Source: Eucalyptus grandis (Eukaryota; Streptophyta; Magnoliopsida; Myrtales; Myrtaceae). Taken from it: a DNA stretch of 64,000 nt. The notes under the pieces are model-generated. The model had not been told where the DNA came from, made no database searches, and saw only the letters and a list, made by a program, of their open reading frames with translations. Location of the stretch: positions 4,550,199 through 4,614,198 of the forward strand of contig NC_052621.1 in NCBI RefSeq assembly GCF_016545825.1. The letters run 5' to 3'. Shown one piece after another: positions 54,647 to 64,000 of the stretch. A program made the position numbers and the translations under genes. Positions within the stretch are counted from its first letter, which is position 1. Each line of letters starts with the position of its first letter.

Positions 54647-56790
54647 TTTCTTTTCCCATTTTTGCCATCGTTGTTTAGAAGCCCAAGGCAAGGGATTTTT
54701 AGTATTTTGAATGCGGGCTTCAGTGGGAAGGATAATTAGCAATTAGGCTTCAAAATTTTTGACAAGTCAAAAACTATTTCGTATAGTAATTATATCAGGT
54801 GACAACGCTACTCATAAAAATCAGATAAATAAGGATAGGAATTTTTGAAATTCAAAAGTAAAGTTAATTGGGATGTGTATCGGGGACCGTTGTGGTTGAG
54901 CGGTTATATTGCATCGACTATGCAACATGATGTATCATTTAGAAAAAAAGTGAATTCATAAAAATAAAAAATGAAAATATAGAGTGAAAGCCCAGGATCT
55001 GTGGCAGAGAATTTAGAAAAATGTGGGCCTATCAGAGAGCCTGGTCAGCATGCCAACTGGCCCAAGAACCATTTGGGGAGTTTGGGCTCGTACATTAGCA
55101 TGAGCCTGGATCCAATGGAACCAGGCCCTGTTGACGGCGTGTGCACCCCACTGCCACGTCACTCGAATCCCCAGGGGAAAACCAAACGCGCCAGATATCA
55201 TACCTCTTGTCTCGTTTGGAAATTGCCAACTTTTCTTTCCACATCTGCCTCATTTATCATCTTATAATTTCGAGTAAGAGGCATTCAAAACATTGATAGA
55301 ACATCACCAAACAAGATGTTGGTAACTCGTTTCAGAAAAATTGGATGATCGACGAAACATTCATGAGTGACTCGAACAACGATTGGCTCAAATGAATTAC
55401 GAAGTTATCTTTTATAATGGGCGATCTTCAATTTTTAGTAAAATAACTACAATTTTCTAAGTTGTCACTGAAGTTGGTGTAGTGATTTCCAAACAAGTGA
55501 GTAAAAATTGGTGGCCGACTCAACCGATAGTTTGTAATATAATGCTAGTTGATATTTTAATGAAGGTGAGGTTGTATATAGATAACAATTACTCGACTTA
55601 AAATGGTATTGAGTTAGGTAAATAAAAGTTAACATGTTTGCAGAAAATTTATGATTTACAAACGATGGAAAATGCGTTGATATGTAACTTAAAGAAGAAT
55701 TTGTTCCCTAAGACCAATTAACAAATTAATTGGATAAAAGTCGGTTGGTCATTCATATCAAGGCCGGTCTACTATAAAGTTGGTAAACCTAAAAGTCGAT
55801 AAGTCATGTAAATAAAAATAAGTAAGTTATTGAAAAGGTTGGTAATTTAGAAAGTTATATGTCATTAAACAACTTAGAAAAAAGTTGCTGAGTCATCAAA
55901 ACTAAGATTAGTAATTTGGTATGATGGTTGGTCAACTTTAAATATTGGGAAATTATACACCTAAAAATGAGTTTGTTATTAGAAGGTTTGAAAATTGATA
56001 AACAATAATAGTCAAATGATAGAAAATTATCTGAGTGGAAGAAGATAATGGAATTATTTGATTCCACCAACTTGACAAATTTCAAGAATTTATTGTACTT
56101 ATCTAGAAATATGGACAAAGGGAAGTTTAACTTCCAAAAAGCACTTCATAAAGCCTCTCGGAATTTAATTGATTTATTTATCATTTTTCTACTCGTAGAA
56201 GAAGAAGGAAACTTACATTTGGAAAACAATCCTAACAAAATGTCACTTTAGCCTTTGCAACATTTCCTGATGGATTGGACTTCCACCACTAATATCTCTT
56301 TGCCTAATTCCATCACCAAACTTCTCGAGCAATTATCAAGCAATAATATCATTCCGAGCATATGTTCGGGTGCACCAGGCTACTCCGAGCCTGGACAGCA
56401 TCCACCGTCAAACCAGATTAGTTGACGTGGGTCCCATCTCATCCAACGACGCGAGTTGAGCCGGACCCACGTGGACCGATGCCGTTGCTGTTGACCTGGT
56501 TCGCGTCGTGGGCATGCTGATGCTGGTGAGGAAGAAGAAGAAGGTCAGGTCGACGCCGACCGGTGCACCCGAGAGTCAAACTCGCGCCAGCTAATCTCTC
56601 CTTCAGGAAAAAAAAACCCTCTTCCAAGATTCATTCGCCACCGCAGTGACCGCACCACTTGACGTTTTCGAACATCGTATCGGCAGCAACAGCACCGTTA
56701 GTGTCCAGATCAGGTTCTACCCAATGCGGTAGAGCTCGCGACTGGTAGGAGGGCCCCGCACCTCATCCTGCAACCCCCCCGGCGGCTGGC
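54647..56790. other. spacer upstream of the hydrolase
   Basis: The AT-rich stretch 55,440-56,030 repeats words such as 'agttggtaa' and 'ggtaattt'. Open frames at 55,001-55,267 and 55,855-56,251 have no domain. The last ~400 bp are GC-richer and are probably promoter. Confidence 0.45.
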
Positions 56791-56797
56791 TATAAAT
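56791..56797 (+). promoter_or_regulatory. TATA box of alpha/beta hydrolase 1
   Basis: The sequence gctataaatggg lies about 155 bp upstream of the start codon. A short direct repeat (tcctcagtgctct, twice, 56,802-56,838) follows in the presumed leader. Confidence 0.7.
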
Positions 56798-56947
56798 GGG
56801 TCCTCAGTGCTCTTCTCCCGCGTGTCCTCAGTGCTCTCTCTCCCGTGTCGTTTCTTGGGCGAAAGTCAGATTGGGTTGAGGATCTCGCTGCTCTGTTTTG
56901 CTCTGGTCTGCTCTGGTTCTGCCTCTGTTTCGTTTCGGTGCGAGAAG

Positions 56948-59532
56948 ATGCTCGCTGCGGTGGCGGCCATTGTGGTGGTGGGCGTCGTCGCCTACGCGTA
57001 CAGGAGCGTGAAGCCTTCCCCTCCCAAAATCTGTGGGTCTCCGGGGGGCCCTCCGGTGACGTCGCCCCGGATCAAGCTCCACGACGGGCGGCACTTGGCG
57101 TACAAGGAGAGGGGCGTGGCTAGGGAGAGTGCCAAGTACAAGGTGGTCCTGGTTCATGGGTTCGACAGCTCCAAGGACTTCTACGTGCCCTTGTCTCAAG
57201 TAAGATTTCTCTCTGCTCCTGACGAAACTGGTTCGTACCCGAGTTTGTTTGTGCCAAATTGCTAGCCTTTAGCACACGGAATGCGAAGCTGAGTGTTGAG
57301 TGAAATGGTTGAGACACGGAGACATGTTGCTGCAGCGTTTGAGATGGTAAAAGGTTGGAGCTTGGGATTAATTTGGCTGTTGGTGTACCTGAATTGTTTA
57401 GAAGATAGGCTGAAAACCGATGAACCCTGTTCGTGATCGGGGAATTTTGAGCGAGAAATGGTTTCATAGTCGCAAGTTTAATGTCATAATCGGACTTTTT
57501 GGGCAATGGCTTGGTGTTTCATAGCATATAGATCAAGGACAGGCGATGCTTGCCAAAATCAATCATTCTTGTCGCTTTAGTTCATACGTCACTAAAAGCG
57601 CCGCCGGATGCTACAATGCACTTTAGTCTGCTGGTATGTAGCTTTCAATTGTAATTTACAAGAGGACTGATGAGAAGATTGGGTACAATGTAAAATAATT
57701 CTCAGGAGAATCATTTCGCTTTAAAAAAATCTGGCTCGGTGCTGTCTCGTTCGTTCAACTGATGTTAGAGATATTGGATCTGTGGTGTTTGTTTTTCTTC
57801 AATGATGGTTATGTGCACTATCTTCCAAACCATTAGTCTAAAGCTCTTGATTGGTCTTAAAGATTTTTACTTTATGTCGTTAATTCTGTGTCTGGAGCTG
57901 AAGCCCCACATTAAGAATTGGGAGCTTTTTTAATAGGAGCTCGGAGCGATGCTATTGCATATGCCATGTTTAAGTGATGAAAAAAATTTGGTCTGACCGT
58001 GCAGGAAGTGATGGAGGAACTGGGTGTATATCTCCTGACATTTGATCGGCCTGGTTATGGAGAAAGCGATCCGAATCCTAAACGCTCCGTGAAGAGCGAA
58101 GCATTCGATGTCCAAGAGTTGGCCGACAGATTGGGCCTCGGAAACAAGTTCTACCTGATGGGTGCATCCCTCGGTACACATGTGGTCTGGTCTTGCATGA
58201 AGTACATTCCACACAGGCATGTTGTTCTTTTACGTCTTACATTTGCAGTGCATTAGCTTAAAGTGGACACTAAACATGCCATGTAGTTGGCTCATTGTGG
58301 ATCATCTTTTGGTTATCTTATCTGCATACAAGTATGAACTTCCCCGACACAACAAATTGTCCTCGATAGCTGATCGATGTCTGACCTTCATTGACTCTGG
58401 TTGCATGATGTCTGTCTTTGCTGGGAAGTGTTAGTTTAATAGGCCTTACAGGCATCAAAATGCTCTTGCTGATCATCTTGCAAAACCAACATTGCTCGAA
58501 AGAATGAAATTGGTGAGAATGTGCTTTTTCTGAAGTGTGCTTGACAAGTTCCTAGATATAGCTTCACTAAGAACACTTTGGAAATTCTTAGAACAAAGAA
58601 GTATGCAAAGAAAAATAGACAAGCAGGCATTTGCTGAATTGCTATTTCCGAGACAACGTTTTGCTTGAATTTTGGAGTGAAGCTTGGGTTGCATTTCTTG
58701 TTGATGTGGCCTTCTCTAGAACTTGCCCATTGAAAAAGAGAAGTTCATTCATTTGCAGCTTCCTGGATTAGCTTGATGCTTAAACTATCAAAACGACATC
58801 TTCTTGTCACTCACTATATCGACCGTGAACGCAGGCTTTCTGGTGTGACTCTTGTGGTCCCGGTGATCAATTTCTGGTGGCCTTCTTTCCCTCCAGATTT
58901 GGTCCATGAGGTTTACAAGAAACAGCTCAAGAGGGACCAGTGGAAGCTCTGGATCGCGCACCACATCCCAGGACTAGTGTACTGGTGGATGACCCAGAAA
59001 TTGTTCCCTTATTCCTCCATCATGCAGAGACATCCGATTCTGTTTAACGAGCGAGATGTCGCAACAGTACAGGCCATGTCCAAAGTGCCGAATCCTCATG
59101 AGGTTAGGTTCTTTCCTTTTGATTGCACTAGCAGGCCATTTTGATGTTTTAAGGTTGGACGGTTACTAAGAATATCTGTCAACAAACCCTCTGGATAATT
59201 TGAAACCGGTCTCGTTGGCGTTGCAGCACAAGATTCGACAGCAAGGCGACTACGAATCCCTCCACCGAGACATTAAAGTGCACTTTGGCAAATGGGAGTT
59301 CGACCCGATGGAGCTGAACAATCCGTTCCCTAATAAGGAGGGCTCTGTTTCCCTGTGGGAAGGCTACAACGACAAGCTCGTCCCGTTCGAGCTGCAGAGG
59401 TATGTCGCGAAGAAGCTGCCCTGGATCAAGTACCACGAAGTCGCCAACGGGGGCCATCTCATGATTCACGAACCCAGCTTATGTGAGGCCATGTTCAGGG
59501 AGCTTTTGCTCGGAGAAGTACCAAGTTTTTGA
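56948..59532 (+). CDS. alpha/beta hydrolase superfamily protein, membrane-anchored
   Basis: Four exons join in frame: 56948-57199, 58005-58216, 58835-59102 and 59227-59532, giving 345 aa. An N-terminal hydrophobic segment (about 2-17) looks like a membrane anchor. The hydrolase fold shows the oxyanion-type HGF (70-72), a nucleophile elbow GASLG with Ser139, Asp293 in GYNDKLVP and His321 in GGHLM, which form a plausible Ser-Asp-His triad. The lid region contains VPVINFWWPSFP. The substrate is unknown; plant members are usually annotated only as alpha/beta hydrolases. The second intron begins with GC rather than GT (CACAG|GCATGT), because only that junction keeps the HRLSG frame. A paralogue lies 3.3 kb downstream on the same strand. 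Confidence 0.93.
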
Positions 59533-62500
59533 GTACGAACTCACTCCAGACTCATCCGCATTCCCACAATGTCTGCCTTCTTTTTTTCTCGTTTCAAGTT
59601 CGACGAGACTCGATGGTTCTCCACTAAAGAACCCTGTACCATCTGATGCTCGACCCGAGTTTCATTCCGAGAAATGCTCATCTCCTCTGTGATCTTACCG
59701 AGTGTGTTATGTTCTTCTGCTAGCGTAGACGATGAACCACCAGCTGTGGGAGACTTGATAAGTTTCCAATCTTTTCTAAATATCTTTTCAGCCTTTACTT
59801 AGAGCTCGGTTAGCAAAAGTTAGTGGCCATCATCCATCATGGGCTTATCAACTTGCTTTCAACGTCTGTAAGTCAAGCATTTATAAGTCAAGGAAGAAAC
59901 CTATTCTTGTCTCCATTCTCTGTCCCCTGCATACCTTATGCTGCAATAATTTTTTTTACTCTCATCATGCAAACTCCTCATCCTTTTTGGCTAAGTAACC
60001 GCGTAGACGGCGATAAAACAATCGAGCCCGCCTCGTTTCCCGTGCTGTTTTTTTCTCTTCTTTGCTTCCTTCCATCTTTCTAAAATTATAGCTTTACCAT
60101 TTTCTCCGTGTGAATTGTGGAAACTTTGGAAGGATGGTCTTGCACGAAAGGTACAGCCGCAGAAGGCAAAGAGGAAGAGCTGTAAAATGCACGTTGCGAT
60201 CGCTCGTACGTAAGCCAGCCCAGTCCAGCAAGAAACTTGGCAGAGCATATTCCAACGTCTGTCCTGGCATCGAGCCCTAGTAGAAAACACCACCAAATGG
60301 GGTCGTGGTGGGGACAAACCCGACTTAGAATGGACTTCAGAATTTTATTATCCTCGTTTTTCTTATTCATTTATTTTTTATTGCTAATCCAATTATTGCC
60401 TCCACTGAGAAAAAAAAAAGGGGGGGAGAAGAAGTTAACGACTTGTCGTGTTGATATTAGCAAGCGGGGAAGCAAAGAAAGATTTGTCCTTTTTTTTAAT
60501 ATTTAGAGGGAAAAGGATTTTGTTCCTGATCCTCTCCCTCCTTCCTTCCTTCCATTCAGCAGCAATTCCAGACCATGTTTTCCTTCCAATTAGGTTAGAA
60601 GGTTTGTTGGGCAACCGAGAAACTGACGTCTTCCGATCGGAGGCGATTGGCGTTTCCAGAGCGAAATTCCGAGTCAAACGTTTGATGGAGCGTCGCGCGA
60701 TGTTTGTAACGTGCGGCATGTGCCGTCCGTAATGCTGCTGCCCAATTTCATTCGCCGCCCCGTTTCTTTGCAATTTGCGCTTAAAAGGTTAAAAATAGTT
60801 ATACACGAGGGGCGGGAACGTCAAATGATGTTTTTTTCTTTTTGTTGCGGGGCCACTTGAATTTTGTCTTGTTCCCATTGTCCTATAAGTCGATCCGATG
60901 TCTGAGGTATAATTATGCCATTAATATCAGCGATAAGGACAGAATGAGCGTCGTAATTAAGGGCTCTCGCTTTTATTTCGTGGCTTTTCAAGTAATTTGA
61001 GTGGCATGGTTTTGAGATTATATTTGTTTCTATGCCATAACATTTTAATTAATCACTCAAACCGCGTAACTCTTGAAAAGCGCATTCGACATAATACTGG
61101 ATATTTTTGATGCCACGTTAGCCTAATAAAAAAGTTACGACACCAAAGTGAACATATTTTTAAAAGTTATGATACTCGAATGATCAATTAAAAAGTTATA
61201 ATACTGTGCTTTTCGAGAGTTACAGACACTTGCAATACCGACAAAGGTGTGGTTAATGGGTCTTTTATTCAGGTTCGACTGCCTGAACGGTGATGTCCGC
61301 ATACGTAGATTGGTTTATAACCTTAAGAAAATCAAAAAGAAATGCAAGCGGATAAGAGAAGCTGTTGGTGGAGTGTAACCTGAAAGCCGGCACGAATCAT
61401 ATAGGAAGGGGTCAATTTTTCTGCCAAAACTTTGTATTCGAATTCATCACCCCTTTTGACCCAAGAAAAAAAAAATGGTCACCTCTATTCGACAAAAAGA
61501 AATTGTCACGTTCAGAGAAAATAAACTAACAACAAAGGGGCAGATGCCTTAAAAGCTAAGTCATTAGAAATAAAGTTTTATTCTCTGTCCGGTTTCCTTC
61601 AACTATGTTCACATGATTCAGAACGCCAGTTGAGAAATCCCTTTTTTTGATTGTGTAATTGAGAAAAACCGAACACGTTTTGACAAGAGAGACGAAGCCC
61701 CCACCTGATTTTTCTGGTATCATGGCAACTCAGGTCGGTCTACCTCCTTTAAAAAAATCGGTGGTACTTCATGAAAAAGTGACGCACGCTTTGGATAAAG
61801 AAAGAAAAGAAGAGAAAAAGAAAAAAAAGTACCCTTTGAGGAAAACTTTGCCGAATATGATTTAGATTTGTCGGCTGATAAAATCGGGCCTTTATTCGAG
61901 ATTAAATTGACCACTCCACTCCAATTCTTAGATTAAGGTAATATCCATTCTAATTATGTTCCGATAGAAATGTCTCATTCAACGGTCATTATGTGAAATT
62001 TTCTCAAGATATTACACGGGGGGACATGTACTTTTGTCTCGATTAGTGTCATGAACAACCTTAAATTTATGCACCTATGATAAATTTGTGATCAGTTTGT
62101 TTACATTAAATTTTTCGGTCAAATTTCTGAGTTAAATGGCACGTGACCAATAGAATTTTACCCTTCGTTAATCATAGATATATTAATTTGTGATTTTTCA
62201 TGATATCAATATAATTTAAGGGAAAATTTACAAATAATAGGATAATTTACCATAAATATATTAATTTAAGATTTTTTTCGTGATAAAAAAATTAGCCTTG
62301 AAAAAATCTATCACAAACGTGGTAAAAAAATTAAGATAAAATAAATTTATTACGAATATTTTAATTTTAATTTTTTTTAATGATATTAACCAGTTTATCT
62401 ATTTATATGAGTTTATCCGGCTCGAAAGACACGGGCAAAGTTTTCCTTTATCCTTTGGTTGCTGCAGTCGAAAAAACATGTGCAGAGGTGAAATCGGCGT

Positions 62501-62815
62501 GAAATCATAGGAGTAACGGTCAGAAGAAGGAGAGACGACACGACACAACACAACAGCCGCATCCGCAATCGCCAAAGGTCCCTCCTTTATTTTTATCCTC
62601 TTCTCTTTCTCTCTCTCTTTCTCTCTCTCGGAGAGGAGTGGAAAGAATCGGGAACGAACCTTCACAGAGAATATCCACGCCCCAGCCCCAGGAGGAGGAG
62701 CCACCCTCTCCCCTCTTCTTCTACTCGTCTTCTCCGCGCTCGTCGATGATGGGCACCCGTAAAAACCTCTCCTTTCCCTCCTCGCCCTCCTCCCTTCTTC
62801 CCCTGACCTGCCCAC
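59533..62815. other. spacer between the hydrolase paralogues
   Basis: The 3' flank of hydrolase 1, A/T-rich tracts and the GC-rich promoter region of hydrolase 2 (from about 62,500). Open frames at 60,237-60,773 are not recognised. Confidence 0.45.
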
Positions 62816-63444
62816 ATGAACGTGCGTAGGAAGCTCTCCCACCTCCTCCTCCACCGACGATCTTCCAAGATTCACTCCCGCGAAGACACCCCTCCTCCCC
62901 TCCCGCCTTCCCTGAACAAGAACGCCCTCCCGATCGCCCCCTCCCCCCTCCCGGACGCGGGTAGATTCCCAGATCCCCCACGTCGGCAGATTCCAGAACC
63001 CGCCGCGGAGATTCCTCGACCGCGAATCCTCAGGTGGGCTCTGCCCCGATCCTTCAGATCGCACCCTCTTTTTGAATTTGCCTTAAGGGGAAAGAAAGGG
63101 TTGGTGGTTGACCGGGCTTTGGTTCTTGTTTCTCTTTTTTTCTCTTTTTTCCTTTTCTTCTTGTTCTGTATTTATGGGCAGCGGGCGTGCTTGGGTTGTT
63201 GCTCGGGATTTTCTTGGTTCGTATGGGGATGGATTCAAACACCATACAAGACCCACCCACCGAGGCGTCCGAGAGCACCGAATTGGTGGAGTACCCCCCG
63301 GTGACCTGCTCCCGGATCAAGCTGCGGGACGGCCGTGTCCTGGCCTACACCGAGCGGGGCGTCCCCAAGAACAGATCCAACTACAAGATCATCATCGTCC
63401 ACGGATTCGGCAGCTCCAAGGAGATGAGTTTCCCGGTGTCCCGG
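62816..63444 (+). CDS. alpha/beta hydrolase paralogue, 5' part only
   Basis: The exon from 63182 to 63444 encodes a hydrophobic anchor-like stretch GVLGLLLGIFLV, then VEYPPVTCSRIKLRDGRVLA and IIIVHGFGSSKEMSFPVSR. This aligns with exon 1 of the hydrolase at 56,948 and ends at the same phase-0 donor. A likely first exon is 62816-63033 (start MNVRRKLSHLLLHRRSSK, donor AG|GTGGGC). However, it ends in phase 2 while the next exon needs phase 1, so the two do not join in frame as read. Translation could instead start at the Met codon at 63223, losing the anchor. The rest of the gene, including the catalytic residues, is outside the window. Confidence 0.75.
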
Positions 63445-64000
63445 GTACTACGCCGCTTTAATTTCAATCCGTTTCTGATTGACCCCTTTTTTTTTTTCTT
63501 TTCGAGTTTGGAGCGATCTTGATTGTTGAACTGTTGGTATTGTGTGTGTTTTGGGGGGAGAAGAAAAGATCGAAACTTTGTGTTCAGGGCCGCTTGTTCG
63601 CACTTCGAATCGCACGTACAAGATGGTAGCGAAAAAGGGTATTCCATGGGTAATGGGATTTGTGTAGATAGATCCTCTTCCTTGAAAAGGGAGTCGGAGT
63701 TGAGATCTGCGCGTATCGGGCTGGTATGGTTGATTGAGATTGCAAATCAAGGGCATGGTATGGATGATCCAATAGCGATTGGACTTCATCCAGTTTTTCC
63801 CTTTCTGCTGCTTATACTATTTTGGCCAAAGATGTAGGAAATTTTATCTCTTTTGATATCTGTAGCGTGAGGAATGAGCTGTTCAAATTAATTGTTCAAC
63901 ATGGTGAACCACGTATTAGAGGTTTGCTGACCGAGGCAATGACTTAACTGAGGATGGACTAATAACGTGGTGTTGCTAATCAGTGGTCACCAAGAGCAAA
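63445..64000 (+). other. intron of the second hydrolase, running off the window
   Basis: It begins at the GT donor after PVSR. No further exon is recognisable before the end of the window. Confidence 0.6.

Noticed and set aside
54880..54930. A second tRNA- or SINE-like phrase (gttgtggttgagcggtta)
   Set aside because: There is no matching box B, no tail and no flanking direct repeats.
61038..61225. Apparent inverted repeat around 61.1 kb
   Set aside because: The two matching words occur in the wrong order for a simple hairpin, so it is more likely decayed repeat sequence.

Overview
This window is nuclear DNA of a flowering plant: genes carry many GT-AG introns, intergenic DNA is AT-rich and full of small transposons, and every recognisable protein matches a plant family. 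The style of the genes and repeats would suit a woody eudicot such as Eucalyptus (Myrtaceae), but that placement is a guess. No bacterial-type operon, CRISPR array or recognisable tRNA/rRNA gene is visible.

Layout. 1-1.1 kb: an internally deleted Ty1/copia retrotransposon. 1.1-9.1 kb: gene-poor DNA with two kinds of MITE-like elements and a ~390-bp tandem duplication. 9.1-20.9 kb: a decayed tandem array of secreted subtilisin-like proteases on the minus strand (one 3' fragment and two near-complete copies, all broken by frameshifts or stops). 22.8-28.9 kb: an intact eight-exon VPS4/SKD1 AAA-ATPase gene (minus, 434 aa). 29.7-33.9 kb: a diverged tandem array of non-coding repeats. 34.2-34.7 kb: an intronless A20/AN1 stress-associated protein (minus). 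37.3-41.9 kb: an 18-exon PARP3 gene (minus, 813 aa). 42.9-43.9 kb: a Mutator-like foldback element with a 10-bp target duplication. 44.7-44.9 kb: a SINE with an ~18-bp target duplication. 50.7-51.8 kb: a four-exon TFL1/CEN-type PEBP gene (minus, 174 aa). 56.9-59.5 kb: a four-exon alpha/beta hydrolase (plus, 345 aa), followed at 62.8 kb by the first part of a tandem paralogue that runs off the window.

Function. The intact genes do unrelated housekeeping or regulatory jobs: ESCRT disassembly (VPS4), stress signalling (SAP), a PARP-family nuclear protein with an altered catalytic triad (PARP3), floral repression and meristem identity (TFL1), and a membrane-anchored hydrolase pair. They do not form a functional cluster. 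PARP3 and the hydrolases may reflect old synteny, since Arabidopsis PARP3 (At5g22470) has, as I recall, a hydrolase of this family as its neighbour (At5g22460).

I did not find an undescribed biological system. The observations most worth checking are the multiply broken subtilase array, a short near-perfect hairpin inside a VPS4 intron, GC-AG introns in PARP3 and the hydrolase, an in-frame retainable PARP3 intron, and the first-exon phase conflict in the second hydrolase.
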